The notes below the pieces were generated by a model. It searched no databases, was not told the origin of the DNA, and saw nothing but the letters and a program-made list of their open reading frames with translations. This document shows positions 30,939 to 40,656 of a stretch of DNA of 64,000 nt, piece by piece. The translations under genes were made by a program, and so were the position numbers. The DNA is from Procambarus clarkii (Eukaryota > Arthropoda > Malacostraca > Decapoda > Cambaridae). The stretch's first letter is position 1. Every line of letters starts with the position of its first letter. The stretch covers positions 23,582,817-23,646,816 of the forward strand of contig NC_091195.1 of the NCBI RefSeq assembly GCF_040958095.1. The letters run 5' to 3'.

Positions 30939-32425
30939 CCACTACCCTCCTCCTCCTCCGCACCACTACCCTCCTCCTCCTCTGCACCACTACCCTCCTC
31001 CTCCTCTGCACCACTCCCCTCCTCCTCCTCTGCACCACTACCCTCCTCCTCCTCTGTACCACTACCATCCTCTTCTTCTACACCACTGCCCTCCTCTTCC
31101 TCTGCACCACTACCCTCCTCCTCCTCTGCTCCACTACCCTCCTCCTCCTCCTCCTCCTCTGCACCACTACCCTCCTCCTCTGCACCACTACCCTCCTCCT
31201 CTGCACCACTACCCTCCTCCTCTGCACCACTACCCTCCTCCTCTGCACCACTACCCTCCTCCTCCTCTGCTCCACTACCCTCCTCCTCCTCTGCACCACT
31301 ACCCTCTTCCTCCTCTGCACCACTTCCCTCCTCCTCCTCTGCACCACAACCCTCCTCCTCCTCTGCAACACTTCCCTCCTCTTCCTCTGCACAACTACCT
31401 TCCTCTTCCTCTGCACCACTACCCTCCTCCTCTTCTGCACCACTACCCTCCTCCTCCTCTGCCCCATTACCCTCCTCCTCCTCTGCACCACTACCCTCCT
31501 CCTCCTCCTTCTCCTCCTCCTCTGCACCACTACCCTCCTCATCTGCACCACTACTCTCATCCTCCTATGCACCACTACCCTCCTCCTCCTCCGCACCACT
31601 ACCCTCCTCCACCTCTGCACTAATACCTTCCACCTCTGCATCACTACCCTCCTCCTCCTCCTCTGCACCACTACCCTCCTCCTCTGCACCACTACCCTCT
31701 TCCTTCTCTGCACCACTACCCTCCTCTTCCTCTGCACAACTACCTTCATCTTCCTCTGCACCACTACCCTCCTCCTCTTCTGCACCACTACCCCTCCTCC
31801 TCCTCTGCTCCACTACCCTCCTCCTCCTATGCACCACTTCCCTCCTCCTCTGCACCACTACCCTCCTCTTCTGCACCACTACCCTCCTCCTCCTCTGCAC
31901 CTCTACCCTCCTTCTCCTCTGCACCACTACCCTCCTCCTTTGCACCACTACCCTCCTCCTCCTCTGCACCACTACCCTCCTCCTCTGCACCACTACCCTC
32001 CTCTTCTGCACCACTACCCTCCTCCTCCTCTGCACCACTACCCTCATCCTCCTCAGCACCACAACCCTCCTCCTCCTCTACACCACTACCCTATTCTTCT
32101 GCACCACTACCCTCCTCCTCTGCACCACTACCCTCCTCCTCCTCTGCACCACTACCCTCCTAATCTGCACCACTACCCTCCTCCTCCTCTGCACCACTAC
32201 CCTCCTCCTCCTCTGCACCACTACCCTCCTCCTCTGCACCACTACCCTCCTCCTCCTCTGCACCACTACCCTCCTCCTCCTCTGCACCACTACCCTCCTC
32301 CTCCTCTGCACCACTACTCTCCTCCTCTGCACCACTACCCTCCTCCTCCTCTGCACCACTACTCTCCTCCTTTGCACCACTACCCTCCTCCTCTGCACCA
32401 CTACCATCCTCCTCTGCAACTCTAC
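30939..32425. repeat. 24/21-bp minisatellite, right block
   Basis: This resumes exactly after the BEL target duplication with the same unit. Its variant order (CTGTACCACTACCATCC then CTACACCACTGCC near 31045-31090) duplicates that at about 23130-23175, so it is a further higher-order copy. It ends near 32425 with degenerate units. Confidence 0.95.
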
Positions 32426-32461
32426 AATTCTATTCCTCGTTAAGAGATGGGTGTGAGGTGT

Positions 32462-32626
32462 AGCCAGGTGTGGGCTTCAGTTTTCACTTCTATCTACAGG
32501 TGTGGGTGGTGAGGGTAGACAGGTGTGAGCTGCAATGTTCCCTCTCATCTACAGGTGTGGGTGTGGAGAGTTGCCAGGTGTGAGCTGCAATGTTCCCTCT
32601 CATCTACAGGTGTGGGTGGGGAGAGA
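32462..32626 (+). repeat. 55-bp sequence in three tandem copies
   Basis: Three units each contain GCCAGGTGTG/ACAGGTGTG, a pyrimidine-rich stretch and ATCTACAGGTGTGGGTG. The CTACAG ends fall at 32499, 32554 and 32609, exactly 55 bp apart. Each resembles a 3' splice site (TTCCCTCTCATCTACAG in copies two and three). Confidence 0.85.
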
Positions 32627-32761
32627 CTCCTGCGAGGACTTCACCGGAGGGGCGTCACTGGTGATTACCTTACGATTAGGATCCGGGACAGTGAGGAGAA
32701 CAAGAAGTACCTCCAAGAGCTCAGTGCGTCGCTTAACAATTTTAATAATGTTAAAATATGA
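32610..32761 (+). CDS. possible terminal exon, unknown protein
   Basis: Downstream of the third acceptor-like CTACAG, one frame encodes GVGGERLLRGLHRRG and then a charged segment with GDYLTIRIRDSEENKKYL before TGA at 32759-32761. The segment is compositionally like a real protein, unlike the repeats around it. No domain is recognised and no upstream exon is visible, because a 24-bp minisatellite lies immediately 5'. An open frame from ATG 32525 would include two repeat copies. Chance or an old gene fragment is equally possible. Confidence 0.25.
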
Positions 32762-32765
32762 TAGA

Positions 32766-33383
32766 TTGTTGAGACCAGCCTCACGAGACCAATAATGTAC
32801 AAGGAAACATCTACGAGGAGCTGGTTGTTGAGACCAGCCTCACGAGACCAATAATGTACAAGGACACATCTACGAGGAGCTGGTTGTTGAGACCAGCCTC
32901 ACGAGACCAATAATGTACAAGGAAACATCTACGAGGAGCTTGTTGTTGAGACCAGCCTACGAGACCAATAATGTACAAGGACACATCTACGAGGAGCTGG
33001 TTGTTGAGACCAGCCTCACGAGACCAATAATGTACAAGGACACATCTACGAGGAGCTGGTTGTTGAGACCTGCCTCACGAGACCAATAATGTACAAGGAC
33101 ACATCTACGAGGAGCTGGTTGTTGAGACCAGCCTCACGAGACCAATAATGTACAAGGACACATCTACGAGGAGCTGGTGTTGAGACCAGCCTCACGAGAC
33201 CAATAATGTACAAGGACACATCTACGAGGAGCTGGTTGTTGAGACCTGCCTCACGAGACCAATAATGTACAAGGACACATCTACGAGGAGCTGGTTGTTG
33301 AGACCAGCCTCACGAGACCAATAATGTACAAGGACACATCTACGAGGAGCTGGTTGTTGAGACCTGCCTCACGAGACCAATGT
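32766..33383. repeat. 59-bp minisatellite (about 10.4 units)
   Basis: The unit starts TTGTTGAGACCAGCCTCACG and includes AATAATGTACAAGGACACAT and CTACGAGGAGCTGG. Units begin at 32766, 32825 and onward. Alternating variants (CCAGCC or CCTGCC) suggest recent local duplication. No stable open frame. Confidence 0.95.
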
Positions 33384-33449
33384 AGATGTACATTACAATT
33401 CAATGATTATGTTGTACATCTCTCAATGAGATGATTACATCTCATCAAG

Positions 33450-33775
33450 TATTAGATGTACATGTGTAGATGTACAGTAATCTACAGATGTACATGTGTA
33501 GTTGTACAGTAATCTACAGATGTACATGTGTAGATGTACAGTAATCTACAGATGTACATGTGTAGATGTACAGTAATCTACAGATGTACATGTGTAGATG
33601 TACAGTAATCTACAGATGTACATATGTAGATGTACAGTAATCTACAGATGTACATGTGTAGATGTACAGTAATCTACAGATGTACATGTGTAGATGTACA
33701 GTAATCTACAGATGTACATGTGTAGACGTACAGTAATCTACAGATGTACATGTGTAGATGTACAGTAAGATGTAC
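33450..33775. repeat. 32-bp minisatellite (about 10 units)
   Basis: Unit AGATGTACATGTGTAGATGT plus ACAGTAATCTAC, repeated at exactly 32-bp steps (for example 33481 and 33513). A short transition with related GATGTACAT motifs (33384-33449) links it to the 59-bp array. Its right end abuts an RNase H fragment. Confidence 0.95.
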
Positions 33776-33784
33776 ATGATATAC

Positions 33785-34053
33785 TCCAGATGTACTCCTT
33801 TCATCAAAATATGTGGTTCGTATTTGGTGTAATTCTTGTGCCAACCCGCAGATCTTGATGTTGCAACTGCTGTGTACTGGTCACTATATATCTTCTGCAT
33901 TGCTCTATTGCTAATTACTTTCTTAATCTGTGATAGACTCTGTGGTATGTAAATGTCTACATTTCTTCTCTTAGTTGCAAGTTTTGCAGCATCGTCTGCA
34001 ATGTCATTTCCAGTTATTCCCATGTGACTTGGCACCCAGTTGACAGTACCCAA
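33785..34053 (-). pseudogene. RNase H fragment of a non-LTR retrotransposon
   Basis: Reading leftward from 34053, the frame encodes NWVPSHMGITGNDIADDAAK near its start. This is the C-terminal His/Asp part of a retrotransposon RNase H domain (pattern W-x-P-x-H-x-G-x-x-G-N-x-x-A-D). A basic linker follows with IPQSLSQIKKVI and SRSAGWHKNYTKYEPHIL. RNase H degrades the RNA strand of the RNA/DNA hybrid during reverse transcription. Both ends are broken: no upstream reverse transcriptase, and the frame runs into the 32-bp minisatellite at about 33780. The linker would lead into a tail like that at 556-872, so both fragments may be one family, on opposite strands. Confidence 0.8.
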
Positions 34054-34083
34054 CGGCCTTCATGTTCCAGTGTTTGCATTTTA

Positions 34084-34793
34084 GTATGCTGGTGGAATGA
34101 ATGAGTTTTTGTATGCTGGTGGAATGAATGAGTTTTTGTATGCTGGTGGAATGAATGAATTTTTGTATGCTGGTGGAATGAATGAGTTTTTGTATGCTGG
34201 TGGAATGAATGAGTTTTTGTATGCTGGTGGAATGAATGAGTTTTAGTATGCTGGTGGAATGAATGAGTTTTTGTATGCTGGTGGAATGAATGAGTTTTAG
34301 TATGCTGGTGGAATGAATGAGTTTTTGTATGCTGGTGGAATGAATGAGTTTTAGTATGCTGGTGGAATGAATGAGTTTTTGTATGCTGGTGGAACGAATG
34401 AGTTTTTGTATGCTGGTGGAATGAATGAGTTTTAGTATGCTGGTGGAATGAATGAGTTTTTGTATGCTGGTGGAATGAATGAGTTTTTGTATGCTGGTGG
34501 AATGAATGAGTTTTTGTATGCTGGTGGAATGAATGAGTTTTTGTATGCTGGTGGTATGAATGAGTTTTTGTATGCTGGTGGAATGAATGAGTTTTTGTAT
34601 GCTGGTGGAATGAATGAGTTTTTGTATGCTGGTGGAATGAATGAGTTTTTGTATGCTGGTGGAATGAATGAGTTTTTGTATGCTGGTGGAATGAATGAGT
34701 TTTTGTATGCTGGTGGTATGAATGAGTTTTTGTATGCTGGTGGAATGAATGAGTTTTTGTATGCTGGTGGTATGAATGAGTTTTTGTTTTGAT
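34084..34793. repeat. 27-bp minisatellite (about 26 units)
   Basis: Unit TATGCTGGTGGAATGAATGA plus GTTTTTG. Units ending GTTTTAG alternate with GTTTTTG units around 34236-34440, suggesting a 54-bp sub-array. As 27 is a multiple of three, both strands stay open (plus: NEFLYAGGM repeats). No support for translation. Confidence 0.96.
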
Positions 34794-34879
34794 GATAGTG
34801 AGAATGAGTTTTGGTATCCGTTGTTTGCATGAGTTTTGGCATGTTGGAGGTATGAATGTATTTTATTGTGCTGGTGGTA

Positions 34880-35084
34880 CCTTCCTTGAGGTTACCTTGA
34901 GGCCGTTTAGGGCCTTACCGTCCCCGCGGCCTGGTCCTCGACCAGGTCTCCTCGTTGCTGGACAGGTTAACCAGGCTGTTGGACGCGGCTGCTAGCAGAC
35001 TGTCGTATGAATCACAGCCTGGTTGATCAGAGCTTATCAAGTTCTCTCTTGAACACTGTGAGAGATCGGGTAGTTATACCCCTT
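34880..35084 (+). repeat. dispersed decapod-type repeat fragment
   Basis: The sequence around CCTTGAGGTTACCTTGAGG, GGCCTGGTCCTCGACCAGG, AACCAGGCTGTTGGACGCGG, TCACAGCCTGGTTGATCAG and TTCTCTCTTGAACACTGTGA matches, from memory, a very abundant interspersed element of decapod genomes. I cannot assign its class here. Its 3' side passes directly into a 35-bp minisatellite. Confidence 0.6.
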
Positions 35085-35565
35085 ATGTGTAGAAGGTATA
35101 GATAAGCAGCCTTCCAGTCTGTAGTGGAAGGTATAGATAAGCAGCCTTCCAGTCTGTAGTGGAAGGTATAGATAAGCAGCCTTCCAGTCTGTAGTGGAAG
35201 GTATAGATAAGCAGCCTTCCAGTCTGTATTGGAAGATATAGATAAGCAGCCTTCCAGTCTGTAGTGGAAGGTATAGATAAGCAGCCTTCCAGTCTGTATT
35301 GGAAGATATAGATAAGCAGCCTTCCAGTCTGTAGTGGAAGGTATAGTTAAGCAGCCTTCCAGTCTGTAGTGGAAGGTATAGATAAGCAGCCTTCCAGTCT
35401 GTAGTGGAAGGTATAGATAAGCAGCCTTCCAGTCTGTAGTGGAAGGTATAGATAAGCAGCCTTCCAGTCTGTAGTGGAAGGTATAGATAAGCAGCCTTCC
35501 AGTCTGTAGTGGAAGGTATAGATAAGCAGCCTTCCAGTCTGTAGTGGAAGGTATAGATAAGCATT
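35085..35565. repeat. 35-bp minisatellite (about 13.7 units)
   Basis: Unit AGGTATAGATAAGCAGCCTT plus CCAGTCTGTAGTGGA, at exact 35-bp steps (35101, 35136 and onward). Three units carry GTATTGGAAGATA variants. The minus-strand frame (35037-35564) is a repeat artefact with a 35-residue period. Confidence 0.96.
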
Positions 35566-36947
35566 TGTCTCCTGATTTTATGAATAAGTTTTGGTATGTA
35601 ATTGATATATTAGCATTTTCTACACTTTATTATCAATATGACTTTCTTTACTATTGTTTATTGAATCACTATAATTAGTTTTGGGTCTTTATTTGTTACG
35701 AAATCTTAGTTATTGTAACATTTTAGGGATTTTAGACATTTGGGAATTTTTGTCTGACTTTAGTCTGTCTTAACCTTATTATCCTCAAGATCAAGCAGGA
35801 GCATATATACACCTGTGTTATTGTAAGTTGCTTAATGTACAACTAAATACAGTAAGTTGCCGACTGTAACTTACAATTATGCATTAAGCAGCTTACCGTA
35901 TATGTACTTTCATATTATCAGTATCCAATTGTAAACTTGCTCTAATACAGAAGGAAGCCTTTTGGGCACTTACTTTATTACAGTAAGTAACGTACTGTAC
36001 AAGATCTTTTGTACAGTAAGCAGCTTACTGTTCAAGTAGTTTAATACAGTAAGTGTCCTTCTACACACTTAAATGAACAATTTCTTTAGTAAAGAGACTA
36101 CCATATGTACGCCTGCTTTGATACTGTAAGTAGTACTGTACTATATTTTATATAGTAAAGTACTACAACTATTAAAGTCAATACATGCATTATTTGAAAT
36201 ACAGTAACATATAACTTTAAACAATATAAACACTTTTATTTGCCCTCATTTTCTGAGGCCTGTTGTTTGGAGGTATTAACTTGCTAGTGGTATATGATAT
36301 GACTTTTTCAACAGAAACAGAGTAAGACAAATCCGAGTGGTAAACGTTGCCAATGGTCCTTAGGACTCTGGCCTGAGACCTGTCTTGTTTAAAGTATATA
36401 AACCACGTAGATAAAAAAATTAATTAATTTTCTTAATAAATTAAGAAAAACTTAATACGATACAAGAAGACTTAGGCTTTTAAAATTTAACAAAACTTTT
36501 GCATGTGCTGGTCAAAACTGTTTATGCTCAGTTTAATATTACGTTGACTTTCCTTTAAATGACTGGAGAGGAAAGTCTCATTTTGATAATTTTCTCAAAT
36601 TCTTTACCTTCATTATACCTCACTATCAAACTGTTGCTGCTGACAGTGAGAACAGTAACCAACCTTAAAACATTTAAACTGGGAGAAAGCCACTATTGCT
36701 GACCTAATAAAGCTTAGTGTCTGTTTAACAGAAAACTTGATAATATTCATATATCAATTATTGCAACTGTCAACACAAATCTTCAGTGTAATATCTATCA
36801 AAACAGTTTCAATTACTATTTTTTTTCATCTGTTATGTCAGTGCTGGTTAAGGAAGGGGAGAGAGAATCCTTCTAAAATACTAATAGAAGAAGTTATGCC
36901 TGGTTGGAATTGTCACGTTAAAGAATTCCAAATTACATTTATTATTG
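35566..36947. other. AT-rich unique DNA with ACAGTAAG cluster
   Basis: No gene is recognised. Between about 35820 and 36190, ACAGTAAG/GTAAGTTGC motifs recur at least six times on both strands (for example near 35849, 35980, 36013 and 36046), often beside CTTACTGT, so short hairpins are possible. The open frame starting at 36737 reads into the 42-bp array, and its first 80 codons show no domain. Confidence 0.5.
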
Positions 36948-38165
36948 GGATACTCTGTGGCAAGATGCTGGGTGTCCCAGAGATGGCTGGGACACCCTGT
37001 GGCAAGATGCTGGGTGTCCAAGAGATGGCTGGGATACCCTGTGGCAAGATGCTGGGTGTCCCAGAGATGGCTGGGATACTCTGTGGCAAGATGCTGAGTG
37101 TCCCAGAGATGGCTGGGATACTCTGTGGCAAGATGCTGGGTGTCCCAGAAATGGCTTGGATACTCTGTGGCAAGATGCTGGGTGTCCCAGAGATGGCTGG
37201 GATACTCTGTGGCAAGATGCTGGGTGTCCCAGAGATGGCTGGGATACTCTGTGGCAAGATGCTGGGTGTCCCAGAGATGGCTGGGATACTCTGTGGCAAG
37301 ATGCTGGGTGTCCCAGAAATGGCTTGGATACTCTGTGGCAAGATGCTGGGTGTCCCAGAGATGGCTGGGATACTCTGTGGCAAGATGCTGGGTGTCCCAG
37401 AGATGGCTGGGATACTCTGTGGCAAGATGCTGGGTGCCCCAGAGATGGCTGGGATGCCCTGTGGCAAGATGCTGGGTGCCCCAGAGACGGCTGGGATACT
37501 CTGTGGCAAGATGCTGGGTGCCCCAGAGATGGCTGGGATACCCTGTGGCAAGATGCTGGGTGCCCCAGAGATGGCTGGGATACCCTGTGGCAAGATGCTG
37601 GGTGCCCCAGAGATGGCTGGGATACTCTGTGGCAAGATGCTGGGTGTCCCAGAGATGGCTGGGATACTCTGTGGCAAGATGCTGGGTGCCCTAGAGATGG
37701 CTGGGATACTCTGAGGCAAGATGCTGGGTGTCCCAGAGATGGCTGGGATACCCTGTGGCAAGATGCTGGGTGCCCCAGAGATGGCTGGGATACTCTGTGG
37801 CAAGATGCTAGGTGCCCCAGAGATGGCTGGGATACCCTGTGGCAAGATGCTGGGTGTCCCAGAGATGGCTGGGATACCCTGTGGCAAGATGCTGGGTGTC
37901 CCAGAGATGGCTGGGATGCCCTGTGGCAAGATGCTGGGTGTCCCAGAGATGGCTGAGATACTCTGTGGCAAGATGCTGGGTGCCCCAGAGATGGCTGGGA
38001 TACCCTGTGGCAAGATGCTGGGTGTCCTAGAGATGGCTGGGATACTCTGTGGCAAGATGCTGGGTGCCCCAGAGATGGCTGGGATACCCTGTGGCAAGAT
38101 GCTGGGTGTCCCAGAGATGGCTGGGATACCCTGTGGCAAGATGCTGGGTGCCCCAGAGATGGCTG
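36948..38165. repeat. 42-bp minisatellite (about 29 units)
   Basis: Unit GGGATACTCTGTGGCAAGAT plus GCTGGGTGTCCCAGAGATGGCT. Variants in two positions (CTCTG/CCCTG and TGTCC/TGCCC) are shuffled along the array. It is open in all frames on both strands because 42 is a multiple of three (plus: 14-residue CGKMLGVPEMAGIL). The longest minus frame (421 codons, 36942-38207) starts just outside the array but shows no domain. Confidence 0.96.
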
Positions 38166-39345
38166 CCTGTCCCAGACCAGACCAAGAACTAGTGCTCTAA
38201 CCATCATATTATCAACAGGATTTAAGACAAAACAAATATTTTACAATCAAAGGATTTCTGATTGCCTTAAAAGAAAAACGGTTTATGAATTTCGTGATGA
38301 AATTATAAAATTATGAGAGAGAAAGGAAGGTTGGTAAAGATTCCTCTGGGCCTGTGTTACATGTAATACTCTCAGAGATAATTATTCTACACTGTACAGC
38401 AGCAGTGTTGTATACAGGACACGAGACTGAACCTGACCTTACTACAGTTCTCTGTTAGATCTGTTTATATTTGGCTACTAATGTTTTAATATTGAAATAA
38501 ATTTATTTCAAAATGTATTTCTTGTTTTGAAATTAAAATAAATTTATTGAGATATGATTTACACACGTAGAGTTGAAGCAGCTCAAGCTATTCTCACACC
38601 GTCAAGTCCAACGTCTTCATATTTACCTGAATTTGCCTTAGGGCCACTACTTCAAACCAATCAGCATCGTTGCAAGAGTAGCATCGTCTCGCTCGCAGTG
38701 TGACTTAGGCGGCCCTCTGCTTGAGCGCTACGCACGCCCACTCTACCAACGTCTGATACCTCTTAGAGTGCGTGAGTGGATGGATCGATCAGCTCGCCAG
38801 CCATAAAGCAAGCCAGCATCGTCTCGCTGTCCTACAGCAGCTGTTATCTCCAGCCTCGACGAGCACTTCGGTGCAGCCAAAAACCAGTTCCAGCCAGAAG
38901 TGTATTGGAGCAGAACCAGGCGCTTCCCAGCCAGCATCTAGTCCTAAGCAGTGACATCTTCCTCGTGGCATCTTCTGTGTGTTGTCCAATGTGCTTGTGT
39001 ACAGGTCGGACTGCATTTAGGTGAACAGCCCCACTTCGAGCCAGAACAGGCCCAGGTGAGAAGACGGAAGTTCACCTTTTGCAGCTGCGTCATGGCATAG
39101 GTGCATTCTTTTTCTCCTCTCCTAAAATTCTTCCGTTTCTGACACTGCCGAGCCAGTTGTGGAATCTCGTGATCGTGCGAGCCCACCATAACTGGGGGTT
39201 GCAACCTTCCGGAACACGGTGTTTGTTCGTGGTGAGACCCTTAGGCCAGGTCTTAGACCTGGCCTACACACTGACCCCCCACTGAGCTTATGGAATCACA
39301 GTGATTAGCACAAGACACGGGACTGTCAGTAGATAGTGAGTCACA
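38166..39345 (+). other. unique DNA and probable 5' leader of the first Jockey-like element
   Basis: The left part (to about 38560) is AT-rich with no gene. From about 38590 the base composition becomes GC-richer and continues without a break to ORF1, as in non-LTR 5' UTRs that carry an internal promoter. The exact 5' end of the element cannot be seen. Confidence 0.45.
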
Positions 39346-40137
39346 ATGGCTCACTGTCTACAGATGACCTACACTGGGAATACACCCATAGACACTATTG
39401 ACTGCATAACGACCTTTTACAATGCCACTGGCACACCTGCCACTAACCATATCAAACACGCCAACACAAACACCATCAAATTTCTCATTGCCTCAGAAGA
39501 CGACCTTTTTGCCTGTTTCAAGGAACCTACTATCAGTAAACTCACACAAGCTTCACTGACTCCTGTCCTCACTATTGAACAAAAAACTAAATGCTCTGTC
39601 CTTGTAAGAAATGTCGACAGCTCTGTCCTATCAGCATCTAATACTATCAATCTCACTCAAAACATCTCACACAGAAATGCTATTACTGTAATGGAGATAT
39701 ACCCAGTGCCCAATACAAAACACCTCAAGATCCAATGTTCCTCTTGCACCATGGAATTAAAATCCTCAACACCAGCACTCCTCCCTATCTCATTAGTCCA
39801 GTTGACTATCTTCCTTTGCTACAATGTTTCAAATGTTACAATTATAATCACGAAACACGAAAATGTAAAAGCCCACAAATTTGCTCCAAATGCTCTGCTG
39901 AAGGTCATTTTTATACTCAGTGCTCTGCCCCTATCCTAAAATTCACCAATTGCCAAGGTGCTCACTTAGCAGTTGACAAATCTTGCCCTTTGAGAAAGCA
40001 AACCCTAAAATCTCTTCGCAATAACCAACCTCGCACTCAAGCACACCCTCATTCTTCTTTTTCAACCTCCCTTAACTTATCTCATCACCAAGCAGCATCA
40101 GCCACCTCAATGTCCTATGCCAGCGTCCTTAAGGTGG
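39346..40137 (+). pseudogene. Jockey-like ORF1, N-terminal part with zinc knuckles
   Basis: From ATG 39346 the frame runs through ITVMEIYPVPNTKHLKI, then shifts near 39730. The protein resumes in the frame used from 39735 (HHGIKILNTSTPPYLI) and carries a knuckle cluster: CFKCYNYNHETRKC and CSKCSAEGHFYTQC, both CX2CX4HX4C. A third follows, FTNCQGAHLAVDKSC, whose first cysteine position is phenylalanine. ORF1 proteins of this group coat element RNA and assist strand transfer. The frame ends in SYASVLK just before an intron-like insertion at 40138. The shift and the missing cysteine show decay. Confidence 0.8.
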
Positions 40138-40147
40138 CGTTATAATT

Positions 40148-40173
40148 GTTTGGCCGAAAAAATTCGGCCAAAC
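40148..40173. repeat. perfect 11-bp hairpin
   Basis: GTTTGGCCGAA, an AAAA loop, then TTCGGCCAAAC: a perfect inverted repeat 10 bp inside the left edge of the nested insertion. Confidence 0.9.
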
Positions 40174-40542
40174 ACGAAAAATTTATAAAAATACTACAAC
40201 GTTCTGGCAACACCGTGGTGCAAACCGTTTAATGTTATGATAATAAATAACGTAATTAGAGCAAATTTTCCAGCCGCAATTGCCCGAAATCTGGTCCTCG
40301 CGGCTCGGGTGCGCCGTAGGGTGATGCGTCATACGTTGTAAGCGTCTAGTATTTCGCAATAGAGTGGAGAATATCTTGTTATGCATATACAAATTATAAA
40401 CACACTCGCTGGCAACTGTCTTCTGTGAGAGGGAGGGGCTATAATCCGATTACTCTGGCTTAGTCACCCTCTCAGTGTCTGTGCCGGCGGTCGCATGCCT
40501 GACGCGCTCGCACAGATCGTATTTTCTTGCATATACTGCACA

Positions 40543-40656
40543 ATGGATATAGTATCGGACAAGAAGAAAGCTCTAAAGGCAAGAGCTCTACGCGTTAGCC
40601 AAGTAAAGAAGGAGCGTAAAGCCACACTGAGGCAAAACAAGAGTTCCCTTGAGTGA
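40543..40656 (+). CDS. short basic open frame, unknown
   Basis: 37 codons from ATG 40543, beginning MDIVSDKKKALKARALRVSQ and rich in Lys and Arg. It ends at TGA 40654-40656. In an overlapping frame the sequence continues as Pro/Ala repeats (APATPPA) to about 40850 and then ARCCIF, so a single-base shift may have split a longer first exon. It could be the N-terminus of a transposase-like or captured gene. No domain is recognised. Confidence 0.25.
   Translation: MDIVSDKKKALKARALRVSQVKKERKATLRQNKSSLE

Noticed and set aside
30869..32443. Fusion frame starting in the BEL LTR and running into the 24-bp array
   Set aside because: Chance ATG in the LTR followed by stop-free minisatellite; no evidence of a real chimaeric gene.
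36942..38207. Minus frames of 408-421 codons over the 42-bp array
   Set aside because: 14-residue periodic sequences open in all phases; no signal peptide, domain or start context.
38743..39285. Several overlapping short frames upstream of ORF1
   Set aside because: They conflict on both strands, have no domain and lie in the probable 5' leader of a retrotransposon.
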